This document shows, piece by piece, positions 40,039-49,989 of a DNA stretch of 64,000 nucleotides. The notes below the pieces were generated by a model. The model was not told the origin of the DNA. It was given only the letters and a program-made list of their open reading frames with translations, and searched no databases. This stretch comes from Inia geoffrensis. Taxonomy: Eukaryota > Chordata > Mammalia > Artiodactyla > Iniidae. The position numbers and the translations under genes were made by a program. Numbering within the stretch: position 1 is the first letter of the stretch; every line of letters begins with the position of its first letter. The stretch lies in NCBI GenBank assembly GCA_036417435.1, contig CM070901.1, forward strand, positions 63,918,501 through 63,982,500. Direction: 5' to 3'.

Positions 40039-40060
40039 TACTCACCTCCGTTCAGCTTGT
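40039..40060 (-). other. Candidate first exon 3' end and splice donor, minus strand
   Basis: On the minus strand the sequence reads ...gctgaacggag then gtgagta, that is AG|GTGAGTA, a near-ideal 5' splice site with the exon ending at 40046. Its position just downstream of the minus-strand CCAAT and GC boxes fits a short non-coding first exon of a leftward gene. No ATG-initiated frame of useful length is in it. Confidence 0.35.
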
Positions 40061-40268
40061 TTCCTCAACCCCGCCCACCTTTGGAACTGACCATTCAGCG
40101 TCGGACTTTATGTATCAGCACCTGATTGGTGGACAATCGAGGGCTCGTTAAAGAGGGCTGATGCCATTGGGCAGTCTCTCCGCGCGTTGTAGGCAGTGGA
40201 AACTAGTTCGAAAAGCAAGCGACCGGGCGGGGACCGCTTGGTCAGAGGCAGCTTCTCGGAGGAGGTCT

Positions 40269-40282
40269 GTTGCCTTAGCAAC
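40269..40282. promoter_or_regulatory. X-box (RFX factor binding site)
   Basis: gttgccttagcaac fits both half-sites of the RFX consensus (GTNRCC, spacer 0-3, RGYAAC) with a 2-bp spacer, and is a near-perfect inverted repeat. It lies 55 bp before a candidate start codon. In animals such sites in promoters are typical of genes for cilia and flagella, and are also found in other RFX targets. Confidence 0.8.
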
Positions 40283-40336
40283 CGCGGAAGCTCGGGGCAG
40301 GCGTCCGCAGTTTGGCCGAGCGTTGAACCCACGGTC

Positions 40337-40393
40337 ATGCCGGGGACACTAACACCAATTTCTTCAGCAAGCCTTTCCAGATTGACGGAAGAG
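40337..40393 (+). CDS. Candidate first coding exon, unknown protein
   Basis: ATG at 40337 with G at -3 opens 19 codons, MPGTLTPISSASLSRLTEE, ending at GAG|GTAGAG, a usable but not strong donor (weak at +5). The exon would be phase 0. The placement, 55 bp after the X-box and inside the CpG block, is what supports it; read through, the frame meets a stop two codons later, so splicing is required. I do not recognise the N terminus. If it is real, a protein of the cilium or sperm flagellum is a fair guess from the X-box only. It could instead be a non-coding first exon. Confidence 0.35.
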
Positions 40394-41009
40394 GTAGAGT
40401 AGCCTCGACTGCCCCATTTCTGTCATTTTTACTCTTTATCTCGAAAGTATTTTTATTTGTCACCCTCAAAGTAAAAGTCCACTCGCCTTGACATGGGCAT
40501 AAAAAATACTTTTATTTTATGGGTCAATGTAATTTTTTAAAATAAGTAAACTGTGAAAACTTTGCCAGGCAGCGTTTTTCTCATTTCCCTACATTTTCTA
40601 TGAGAAAAACACTTTCCCTGCTTGTTATTTATATGCTTGCTAGACATTTGTATTTCTTCACACACAGAGAGATTACATCACGAATCCCTGCCACATTCTG
40701 AAATTTTCAGATACGTTAACAGATGCAAGAAAGAGTAAAGGAACATTCTGAAGTCATTCAGAGTGGGATAGGAGTCGGCCACTGTTAGGGATATTTTCCC
40801 ACCATCCCATTCCTAATAGCCTTGGTTTAAAGGCAACAGACTACTTTTTCTTCTCAGAGATGGAGGATACTAATGGAGAAGAGGAGGAATAAGCAGACAA
40901 AGAGGGAAAGTGGTATCATCTACCAGGCATTCTTGGATATCCTCAGTGTAGACAAATTTCCCTCTCCCAAAATAATTTTAATTTTATTTATGTATGCAAA
41001 TTTCCCCTT
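40394..41009. other. Unassigned; possible start of intron 1
   Basis: AT-rich from 40480 on, in sharp contrast to the CpG block. No repeat or exon recognised. Confidence 0.4.
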
Positions 41010-41285
41010 TTTTAAAATTAAGAATTTATTTTTAATGAGCAGTTTTTGGTTCACAGCAAAACTGAGGAGCAGAGATTTCCCATATACCTCCTCACCCCAC
41101 ACCCACATAGCTTCCCCCATTATCAACATCCTTCACCAGAGTGATACATTTATTGCAACTGATGAACCTACATTGACACATCATCATCACCCAAAGTCCA
41201 CAGTTTAGTTTAGGGTTCACTCTTGGTGTTGTATGTTCTATGAGTTTGGACAAATTATGTACGTATTTTAGCAAATAACCCCAAA
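41010..41285 (-). mobile_element. Old L1M 3' UTR, antisense
   Basis: 'gagcagtttttggttcacagcaaaactgagg', 'gatttcccatatacctcctcaccccac', 'cattatcaacatccttcaccagagtgatacattt', 'gatgaacctacattgacacatcatcatcacccaaagtccacagttta' and 'ggttcactcttggtgttgtatgttctatgagtttggac' match the reversed L1M 3' UTR closely. Confidence 0.9.
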
Positions 41286-42765
41286 GCATTTGGATCTAAG
41301 TTTGTGAAATAGCAGGTTAATAGCTGGCTGATCCTAGTTTGAAATTTAAAAGCAAGAAGAAGGAAAAGGAGAAATATGACTTTTAAGTAATGTACTGGTT
41401 TTCTTATATAGCTCTGAAGGCAGTTCCAAGAAGAATTCCAAAGACATTCTGAGCAATGTTGTCATGTCACCTGGAAGTAGACATATAGCTTCCTATGGGG
41501 ACTCCTTTGAAAAGCAATCCTCATTTGGATGTATAAATTCTGATAATCAAAATTAGTTCATCTTTCCTTTTTTTTTCTCCTTCTCTTCCATCTATCACAT
41601 TTTCACAAGGATGTGGGGAAAGACTTAATAGATTTATTTCAATTAAAGCTACTTTGAAATGTGAAAAATATAAATATGGAGTTTATTACTATTATTTTAG
41701 TCATTACCAAATTATTACCAAAATTCTTAGTCATCGCTGATTACATCCTGTGGTACTAGGATTAAAACAGGCTATGAAAGATTATGCAGATCAAAATTGA
41801 AAATGTTGAACAAAATATTTTCCTGTTGACATTGCATTGTTATTTGAGACTCATTAAAAGAATTTTTATTTCTGCCACTTTGAAATTAGTAGCCATTCCT
41901 AATTCTCTCTTTAAATTTTTCTAGCCCCTATGTTGTTAGTGAAATGTATGTATTGAACCACATGGGATTGCCAGGATTTTGATTTTATTTGGTCAAAACA
42001 GTCAAGTATGGACAATTTCATGTGATTCAACCTAATATCTGAATAAGGAAAATTTCACTTAAATATTTTGAAGTTGTCCTTTTTTCAATATAAATGGTCA
42101 CCTTCTAATGTATTGATTTTACAAGTTAAGATTTTATATACTGGGTCTACTTACAGCAGGACCCGTTTAAATTTTACCAGACTTTTCTGTTTTGCACATG
42201 TGTGGTATGATATTCTGACTAGAAATTCAGGAATTTAGGGGCAACTAGAAACCTTTCAGCACATGTCTTTTGCAGCATTAACCACAATCCTGCCTGACAA
42301 GTTGGAGGTTACTGACTTTGAAATGTAGCCAGTGCTGAGAACCCAGGGTGTATTCTTTCCATGACCCCTAAAAACTGGCCTGTTTCCTATTAATGATTTT
42401 TTGTTTTGTTTGAGGTATTTTATGGTCTAGTTTCCTTGTTAATTTACAGATCTTCTGCCATTCTTCTTGTACAACTCATTTTCCTTGTGGTGGGTCTTAC
42501 CAAAAGATACCGTGTACAGAAAAGGGGCTTCTGGAAATTATCATGTTTCAGCAACGAAATTGTTTAAACATCTGACTATCATTTACAACCAACATCTCTG
42601 GTCTCATCCATGGAAAATATCACACATAGCAGAGAAAATTGAGAAGAGCTGGCAGAATATATCTGTTGAGTTTGCATCGTGCACTGTTCAAATGGGTTCC
42701 TAGGAGACCTCAGACCAAGGCTGTTTGTTACTTCAGTATAATTTTCTGTGTGTTCCTTTCTGCAG
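41286..42765. other. Unassigned stretch
   Basis: AT-rich, no repeat family recognised. An open frame without ATG (about 42440-42703) follows a pyrimidine-poor acceptor-like site ('ccttgttaatttacag', ends 42450); it has no domain and is not phase-compatible with the candidate first exon. Confidence 0.4.
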
Positions 42766-42796
42766 AGAGCTGAAGATCAGAGTCTGTTTTTTAAAG
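42766..42796 (+). CDS. Candidate 31-nt internal exon
   Basis: A good acceptor (pyrimidine-rich 'ttttctgtgtgttcctttctgcag', ends 42765) precedes 31 nt that end at AAAG|GTGAAC. In phase 0, as needed after the candidate first exon, it reads RAEDQSLFFK without a stop. Joined phase and charged residues are consistent with coding, but so short a piece could fit by chance. Sequence after 42797 looks intronic. Confidence 0.2.
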
Positions 42797-43689
42797 GTGA
42801 ACTTGAGAAATCAATTAGTCCATCCTCCTCCTGTCTGGAAACTCAGCATCATGATGGACAGAGAGTCTGTCTCCAGGGCAAAAGGAGGCTCTTTAAAATT
42901 TGGGGGCAGGCAGGAAGCATTCCTGCCGGCACTCACCCTTCCTTGCTGCTGTGTTCTAGTCCCAGCTCACTGTTGTTCTGAGGGCCCTGCAGAGGAAGTA
43001 ACTCCATGTGGTTTGGACCAGTGGTTTGTCACCCTGGGGAGCCATTGACTAAACCTGTTCTTTAAATCCCTGGTTAGGAATTTTGAATATATCCTATCTT
43101 TAGGAGTTCATTGGCTTGTAGATTTCTCCAGGGCCATTTTTCCAGGGTTGTTTTTGATGAGATAAGAAAAACCTGCCAAGAAACCCTGGTTAGCCTGGAA
43201 TTGAGCCTTGGAGGCTGAATTGCCTTAACCTTAGGGTGTGACAGTCTAGCTTACAATGGGATTTCCACCAGTTTAAAGGCACTGAACTAGATAGAGGTGA
43301 GAAGATTCCACAGCCTTAGGAACACACCTCTGAGTGGAGCAGCAATGGTTCTACTTTCTTTAATGTAAGAATGTGAAGTTCTTTGTTGAGCCTGATAGGC
43401 CACATGCTTCTAGTATATAAATCACACTATTATTAATGTAATCTGCAGCATAAAAACTTTGGGATGATTGGTGAACAATTCAGTCACCTATAAAACGCAA
43501 CCAGAGAAAATCAGACTTCATTAATTTTCTCACAATGTGAAACTCCTGCTTTATAATTACAGCTGTTTTAATTGAACCTCAGGTGACAGCTTTCTGTCTA
43601 TCAACTAAGGAAGAATTGATTTCATTTCATATCCATGATCTTGTACTAATTAATGTATGAAATGCCTTTATTTATGAAAGCATGTTTGC
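42797..43689. other. Unassigned stretch
   Basis: 42800-43060 has words like an old mammalian repeat ('agtccatcctcctcctgtctgg') that I cannot place. Nothing else recognised. Confidence 0.4.
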
Positions 43690-44025
43690 ATGACTTAAAC
43701 ACAGTGCTCTCCAACAGAAATATAGTGCTGTTCTTATGTGTAACTAAATTTTTTCCAGTAGTCCCATTAAAAAGTAAAAATAAATGGGTGAAATTAATCT
43801 TAACAATATTCTTTAACCTAATATATTCAAAATAGTATCGTGTCACTATGTAATCAATATAAAATCATTAGTGAGATATTTTATATTTTAATTTGTGTAC
43901 AACGTCTTGAAATCTGGTGTGTATTTTACATGTACAGTGTATGCCAGTTTGGACAAGTCACATTTCAAGTGCTCAAAATCCACTTGTAGTTAGTGGCTGT
44001 TGAATTGCAAGCACAGTTTAAACTG
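43690..44025 (+). mobile_element. Old DNA transposon fossil, hAT/MER type
   Basis: Starts 'acagtgctctccaacagaaatat' and ends '...cacttgtagttagtggctgttgaattgcaagcacag', with the inner block 'agtaaaaataaatgggtgaaattaatcttaacaatatt' and 'ttttacatgtacagtgtatgccagtttggacaagtcacatttcaagtgctcaa'. This pattern is a well-known mammalian MER repeat with a CAGTGCT-type hAT terminus; I do not give the subfamily. Confidence 0.65.
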
Positions 44026-44255
44026 TTACTGTATCTGTAGTTAAGCAGAGGATTTCAGAGGGGAGAGAGAAATGGGGCAGGAAAGAGAGGGAAAAAAAAA
44101 AAAGTCCTTGCTGGATATAAAACATCAATGGTGCCAGATTTCCCAGGGTTTGTGTCCTTCTGTTCAACATTTCAACTTTAAACAGAAAGCATCAACTTCC
44201 TTTATCTGACACCCCAGCAGGACATTGTGACCAAAACAAAAAACCCATCTTATAG

Positions 44256-44472
44256 GGCTCCCCTGGTGGTGCAGTGGTTGAGAGTCCGCCTGCCGATGCA
44301 GGGAACATGGGTTCGTGCCCCGGTCCAGGAAGATCCCACATGTCGCGGAGAGGCTGGGCCCATGAGCCATGGCCGCTGGGCCTGCTCGTCTGGAGCCTGT
44401 GCTCCGCAATGGGAGAGGCCACAGCAGAGAGAGGCCCGCGTACCGCAAAAAAAAAAAAAAATAAACAACAAC
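44256..44472 (+). mobile_element. Short CHR SINE (CHRS1-like)
   Basis: Head 'ggctcccctggtggtgcagtggttgagagtccgcctgccgatg', end 'gagaggcccgcgtaccgc' and poly-A with ataaacaacaac. Target duplication aaaaaacccatcttatag at 44238-44255, repeated with one extra c at 44474-44492. Confidence 0.96.
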
Positions 44473-44492
44473 AAAAAACCCCCATCTTATAG

Positions 44493-45561
44493 ACTCAACA
44501 TCTGCCCTACACAAATTTGAGAAGTGAGAACAGGTGCTTAGGGCTGGTAGCATGAGAACGGACTTTGGGAACAGGACAGATAGACCTGACCTCAAACCAG
44601 ACCTCTTGGGGCTGAGCTGTGAGCTTATGCAAATCTGTCGCTTCTTAGGCCCTTCCCACTCTAGTCATGGGCACAGAAGTACCAGTCTGGTAGAGTTTTA
44701 GTGGGGCTTAAATTAGATTCGTCCTGTGAGGTTACCTAGGTCAGTCGGTTTGTGGTGTACGGGAGGCGCTCAGCCGTTATCTTCCAGTTTCTCCAGCTAT
44801 TTTTCTCATCAGGGCGCTTTGCCCAACCTTTTTTGCCCTTCACCCTCTCTTCAGGATCTGAACAGTTTTCCTGCTCCAATTCCCCAAATCTCCATTTCTG
44901 CTGCAGCCCCTGCTCATATGCCTGCTGTAATTATGATTGTGTTATGAATATAAAAGGCTTATTGTCAAAGCACCAGTAGTAATGGTAATAAGAATTCACC
45001 TACTGCCCGTTCCAATTCCACGTGAAATGTTCCGTTAAATCACTCCAAATTCGGTAAAAAGACCGGTTGTACTTTTATTTTTGACCGATGGGTGGCAGCA
45101 TTGTCCAAGTCACTGATCTCTGAGCAGGCTGGTCCCTCAGAGTTTCCTTTTTTTGGCGCCTTTCATTATCTGTGGTTCATTCTCTCAATGTGGAAGAGAG
45201 CTTTTCATCAAAAAGTTCAGGACACTGGAGCACAATGTCAGCTCCCAAAGTGCTAGAGGAAGCCCAGGACCCAGAGCTTCTGTCCATTTGGACACTTGGG
45301 GAGATGGGCTCAGGGCCAGAGTCAAGGTTCCCATTGTAGATGGGTCTGGGAGAGTGATGGCAGGATGAAATGCTTTCCAACAGGTGATCACCAAAGGTCC
45401 AGGTGTGGCGAAGGAGAGGGTAGAAAGGCTGATCCCAAGAGACTACATGAAAACGTTAAGAGCCTCCACAAACAGAGGCTGCTGATGGGTATCAAACGCT
45501 GGTCTTGTAAGGTCACTGTAATAACTGGGAATTAATTTTCTTACCCTCAACCTCCCTTAGT
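44493..45561. other. Unassigned stretch, GC-richer than average
   Basis: No transposon family recognised over more than 1 kb. Overlapping open frames on both strands at 45153-45394 have no domain. 44990-45180 contains several CpGs and the CTCF-like word listed separately. Confidence 0.4.
45085..45099 (+). promoter_or_regulatory. CTCF-like motif
   Basis: ccgatgggtggcagc matches 12 of 15 positions of the CTCF core consensus, including the central GGTGGCAGC part. A single motif of this length occurs by chance, so this is only a candidate. Confidence 0.25.
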
Positions 45562-45578
45562 AGGACCTACTGTCTTTT

Positions 45579-45872
45579 TAAAATTTTCAACAATTCCTTT
45601 TTTTAAAAAAATTTGTTTTATTTATTTTTGGCTGCGTCGGTTCTTAGTTGCCGGGCGCAGGCTCTTTGCTGTGGCGCGTGGGATCCTCTGTCGTTGCAGC
45701 GCGCGGGCTCTCTAGTTGTGGTGTGCGGGCTCCAAGGTGGCCTCAGAAATTGCAGCACACAAGCTTACTTGCCCTGCGGCATGTGGGATCTTAGTTCCCC
45801 CACCAGGGATCGAACCCTCATCCCCTTAATTGGAAGGTAGCTTCTTAACCACTGGAACACCAGGGAAGTCCC
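45579..45872 (-). mobile_element. CHR-2-like SINE, antisense
   Basis: Reversed tail and 'tttatttttggctgcgtcggttcttagttgc', reversed head 'aaccactggaacaccagggaagtccc'. Imperfect target duplication, aggac[c]tactgtctttt / aggacatattgtctttg, at 45562-45578 and 45873-45889. Diverged, so fairly old. Confidence 0.92.
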
Positions 45873-45889
45873 AGGACATATTGTCTTTG

Positions 45890-46429
45890 AATTAGAAGGA
45901 TGTGCTTAAAAATTATTCTTTTTTTTAATATCTTGTTACCTGGGATTTATCCCTCACCCTGGTCCTCAACACCCAATACAATGACCATTTAGCACTTTGA
46001 ATGGTAATCTTTAGACATCACATTACCCAACCATTTGAATTGAAGAGGGTCTAATCATATTTGAAGACTTAAACTTCTTTCAGGCTTTCCTTTACATTTT
46101 CTGATTTTTACCAGGTGACTGATTTGGTATGGATCAAGAGATTAACCAGAGAACATTTAGAGAATGCAGGAAAGCATGAAGGAGAAAATAAAAACTACTC
46201 ATTAGCTTGAAAAGATATATATCTTGAAAAATAAGACAGAGAAACTGTTGTTTATTCTTCCAGAGGTATGGACTAAACCAGAAAACCTTTTGAATTATAT
46301 GATTGTGAATTTTATGATTAATCATGCTGACAAAAAAGGGGGCATGAAACTTCTAGGATTATCTTGTTTTGTTTAATTGTTCAGTTATTCACATATATAT
46401 GAAAACATTGAAGAACCTGCTATATGCTA
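45890..46429. other. Unassigned stretch
   Basis: AT-rich; no repeat family or exon recognised. Confidence 0.45.
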
Positions 46430-47030
46430 TATATTGTGCTAGATTGGGGGGTGAGGGAGAGAGTTGAGCCGTAAGACATGGTCCTTGCTTGTGAGCTCCT
46501 TACAATTTACTGGAGAAGAGAGAAAAACAAATCAATACTTCCAGTGAGGTAACTGCTACAACAGGAGAGCACACCTTCTTATAGAAACAGAAAGAAAGGC
46601 ACCTAAATACCCACTGGCAGTTAGGAAAGGCTTCACAGGGAGGTGACACAAGCTGAGTATTTAAAGGGAAATAGAAACTATCTGTATTGAGCATAAGAAG
46701 AAGTTGGAAGAAGGACATTCAGGCAGTGGAATGAAATGTACAAAGACACATATTCGATTGCTTGGTGTTTGTGAATAATGGCAAGTGCCTGGTATGAAGC
46801 TGGAGTAGACTATGTGAGTACATTGGGGAATAGAAGGAGTGGTGGGAATTGGGCAGGGAAGCTGGAGTGAGATAATGATGGGCTTTTTATGGCCTGTTGA
46901 GTTACTGGGACTTTTATCTTATAGGAATTCATGGCAGATGGAAATGCGGAGTTGGAAAGTGAAAGAAATGTGGGATGATTCCCAGGATTCTACTTTGGAT
47001 GATTGGATGAATGTAACACAGGGGAGGGGC
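46430..47030. mobile_element. Old LINE-like repeat, family uncertain (L2/L3/CR1 clade)
   Basis: The run 'attgtgctagattggggg', 'catggtccttgcttgtgagctccttacaatttactggagaagagag', 'ggaaaggcttcacagggaggtgaca', 'gatgggctttttatggcctgttgag' and 'gaaatgtgggatgattcccaggattctactttgg' matches the word order of a widespread old mammalian repeat that I associate with CR1-related LINEs. I am not certain of its family or strand. Confidence 0.5.
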
Positions 47031-47164
47031 AGGGTTGTGGGAGGTGAGAAAGATGACGAGTTTACGTTCAGTCTTCAGGGGATACTGCCCAGATGACAAC
47101 TTACTATATGCATCTGGCCATCAGGAGAGAGATCTAGGTTTCCAGTTACAAATTGTGGTTACTA

Positions 47165-47390
47165 ATAATAACCGTTTACCAAGGATTTATTATGTACCAC
47201 ATTCTGTATTAATCCTCATGTTAAATCCTCTTTCACAACCCTGTAACCACATTTTATAGATGCGAAAGATCAAGGTACATGACTTGTCCCATACCACGTG
47301 TCCAGAGAATGGTGGAGTTGGGATTTGAGCTGAGCCTGATTCCAGAACGTGCATTCTCAACCACAGCCTTCTACAGGGCCATCTACATGG
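47165..47390 (-). mobile_element. MIR SINE, antisense
   Basis: 'aataataaccgtttaccaaggatttattatgtaccacattctgtatt', 'cacattttatagatgcgaaag' and 'ggtggagttgggatttgagctgagcctgattccagaacgtgcattctcaaccac' cover nearly the whole reversed MIR, including its tRNA-like head. Confidence 0.88.
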
Positions 47391-47582
47391 AGGCGTGGTT
47401 AAGTAATGGGCAAAGATGAAACATTCAGGGACAGGATGCAGAATGAGAAAAAGACTGAGAAACATAGCTATTGTGGGACAAGTAGTAGAAAAGGAGCTGT
47501 TGGAGCCTAGGACAGAGCTGCTACAGGGGAAGGAGGAAAACAAGGAAAGGATGTTGTCCAGAAACCCAAGGGGAGAATTTTT

Positions 47583-47778
47583 TAAAAAATATTTTTATTT
47601 ATTTATTTATTTGGTTGCACTGGGTCTTAGTGGTGGCAGGCAGTATCCTTGGTTGTGTGCCACGTGAACTCTTAGTTGCGGCATGCATGTGGGATCTAGT
47701 TCCCTAACCAGGGATTGAAGCTGGGCTCCCTGCATTTGAAGCGCAGAGTCTTATCCACTGCACCACCAGGGAAGTCCC
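47583..47778 (-). mobile_element. CHR-2-like SINE, antisense (first of two at one target)
   Basis: Reversed tail with (ttta)n, 'ggttgcactgggtcttag', and reversed head 'ccactgcaccaccagggaagtccc'. Target duplication accc-aaggggagaatttt (to 47582) versus accaagaggagagtttt (from 47779). Confidence 0.93.
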
Positions 47779-47795
47779 ACCAAGAGGAGAGTTTT

Positions 47796-47999
47796 TTTTG
47801 TTGTTGCGGTACGTGGGCCTCTCACTGTTGTGGCCTCTCCCGTTGCGGAGCACGGGCTCTGGACGCGCAGGCTCGGCGGCCATGGCTCACGGGCCCAGCC
47901 GCTCCCGCGGCATATGGGATCTTCCCAGACCGGGGCACAAAACCGTGTCCTCTGCATCGGCAGGCGGACTCTCAACCACTGCGCCACCAGGGAAGCCCC
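47796..47999 (-). mobile_element. Short CHR SINE (CHRS1-like), antisense (second of two at one target)
   Basis: Starts with reversed tail 'ttttgttgttgcggtacgtgggcctctcactg' and ends with 'actgcgccaccagggaagcccc'. Perfect 14-bp duplication, aagaggagagtttt, at 47782-47795 and 48000-48013. It used the same target word that the first SINE had already duplicated. Confidence 0.96.
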
Positions 48000-48129
48000 A
48001 AGAGGAGAGTTTTGAGGAGGGAGAGATCAACAATGAAAATACCACAGAGGTAAAATAAGACATGGACTGAACAGAACCTTCGGGTTTCTCTCTCTGTGTC
48101 TTCCTGGCACCAGCCCCACATTTCCAGCT

Positions 48130-49245
48130 GATGACCAAACATAAGCACTTGGGTGTTCCACAGCCTTTGTCACCTTCTAAGTTCCGTTTCTGTTGATAAT
48201 AAGACTATCTTCTCAGACATCCAGAATACACACTTTGGGATGATCTTTGATGTCCTTTCCCCACATGACCACCAATGACCAATCCTGTTGGCCTTTACTC
48301 GACACCATTTCTCTCATCTACCCCTTCCTCTTCATGCCCTCACTGATAACCCAGTTCTTTGCTTTTTACCTCCACCATGTATTTCTATCCTAGTTTGTCT
48401 TTTTTTTTTTTTTTTGTGGTACACAGGCCTCTCACTGTTGTGGCCTCTCCCGTTGCGGAGCACAGGCTCCGGACGCTCAGGCTTAGCGGCCATGGCTCAC
48501 GGGCCCAGCCACCCCACGGCACGCGGGATCCTCCCAGACCGGGGCACGAACCGCGTCCCCTGCATCGGCAGGCGAACTTTCAACCGCTGTACCACCAGGG
48601 AAGCCCCCTAGCTTGCCTTCTTACCACTGGCTGCATTCTCCTCTAATCTGCCTTTTGCCCATGGACTCTTCTGAAGTCTCACCATGCCACATGCAGCTCA
48701 GGAACCTTCAGGGGCTCTTCATTATTTACAACATAAATTCCAAATTGTTACTGAAGACCACCTATGAACTAGCTCTAGCTTATTTTTTCCAATATTTCCC
48801 CCCCTGCATTACATGCCTTGCAGCCTCTCTTCCAGCCAGACTGAAACATGTCTTGTTTCCAGTGTTTTGCCTCCTTAGATCCATTGCTCAGGCCAGTCCT
48901 TCCACTTGGATGCACTTTCCTTTCATCTTTCAGGTCCAAATCTTAACCCATCCTTCAAAGGTCATCTGAAATATTATTTTCTCTGTGAAGCTTTTCTTGA
49001 CCCTTTCTACCAGAAATAATTTCAGCCTTCTCTGAACTCACGTGAGTATGACACTTTATCTGTACCTTTCTTAGGGCAATTAATGCTTTCTAACTTATGG
49101 GTTTTAAAAATATGTATGTGTTTTAGTTTTTGAAGGCAAAGTCTATCTCAATTATTTTTCTATTCCTCATTTTGCTTATCACACAGGTGTTTTATATGTA
49201 GCTGTTCTGCTGAATATTTATTTATTGAGTGAATGAATGGATAGC
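48130..49245 (+). mobile_element. LINE-2 (L2), sense, split by a SINE
   Basis: 'atctttgatgtcctttccccaca', 'ggaaccttcaggggctcttcattatttacaacataaattccaaa' (48702-48745), 'tgccttgcagcctctcttccagccagactg', 'cttccacttggatgcactttcc', 'tcttaacccatccttcaaaggtcatctgaaat', and the end 'tatttattgagtgaatgaatgg' give a long L2 3' region. Confidence 0.8.
48402..48606 (-). mobile_element. Short CHR SINE (CHRS1-like) inside L2, antisense
   Basis: Poly-T, 'gtggtacacaggcctctcactg', to the reversed head 'gctgtaccaccagggaagccc'. Target duplication cctag[t/c]ttg[t/c]ctt at 48389-48401 and 48607-48619. Confidence 0.94.
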
Positions 49246-49344
49246 TGACATTATTGTCATGATCTGTGCAATCTCTGGACATTTCCTTCTTAATCATCTC
49301 TTTATACAAAACTAGACTTGAGTCTTTCCTCTCATCATCTTTTT

Positions 49345-49465
49345 TGTTTCTTTTTTTCTTTTTTTGGCCACACCACATGGCTTGCGGGATCTTCCCTGAC
49401 CAGGGATTGAAAGCGGACCCCAGCAGTGAAAGCCCGGACCCTAACCACAGACCACCAGGGAACAC
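49345..49465 (-). mobile_element. tRNA-Glu SINE, short and diverged, antisense
   Basis: 'ttttttggccacaccacatggcttgcgggatcttccctgaccagggattgaaagcgg' through 'agaccaccaggga' is the reversed head and short body of a CHR-2/ruminant-type tRNA SINE. The word cttcttaatcatctcttta (49289-49307) recurs as cctcttaatcatctcttta (49467-49485), suggesting that the inserted unit extends left to about 49308. Confidence 0.8.
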
Positions 49466-49989
49466 CTCTTAATCATCTCTTTAGACTGAGCCGCTTTAGT
49501 GCCCTGCCCTCTCATCTGTATGGGGTAGACTCATAGCTTAGGTTTGAGAAAAGTTGATTTTCAGGAGTGTCAATGAAGGCAGTAGAAAGCTTAGGTAGCT
49601 ATTTGATTTAAAAAAAAATATCTTTATTGGAGTATAATTGCTTTACAATGTTATGCTAGTTTCTGCTGTGCAACAAAGTGAATCAGCTATATGTATACAT
49701 ATATCCCCATATCCCCTCCCTCTTGAGTTTCCCTCCCACCTTCCCTATCCCACCCTTCTAAGTCATCATAAAGCAGTGAGTTGATCTCCCTGTGCTATGC
49801 GGCTGCTTCCCACTAGCTATCTATTTTACATTTGGTAGTGTATATATGTCAGTGCTACTTCTCTCACTTCATCCCAGCTTCCCCATCCCACCCCTCCTCG
49901 GGTTCTCAACTCCGTTCTCTATGTCTGCATCTTTATTCCTGCCCTGCCACTAGGTTCATCAGTACCATTTTCTTAGATTCCATATATCT

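Larger units (their letters stand above)
40020..40400. promoter_or_regulatory. CpG-rich, probably divergent promoter
   Basis: About thirty CpG dinucleotides fall in under 400 bp, against a nearly CpG-free background. On the minus strand a CCAAT box (40128-40133) and a GC box ggggcgggg-like word (40068-40075) point leftward. On the plus strand ccattggg (40165-40172), gggcgggg (40226-40233) and a perfect X-box point rightward. No TATA box is seen, as usual for CpG-island promoters. A strong donor on the minus strand and an ATG plus donor on the plus strand frame it on both sides. That transcription is divergent is inference. Confidence 0.65.

Noticed and set aside
40108..40338. 76-codon minus-strand frame across the CpG island
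   Set aside because: It lies opposite the candidate plus-strand first exon and upstream of the minus-strand CCAAT/GC boxes; GC-rich DNA often has such chance frames.
42440..42703. Possible 78-codon exon after an acceptor-like site
   Set aside because: The acceptor has a poor pyrimidine tract, the frame is not compatible with the candidate first exon and the protein shows no domain.
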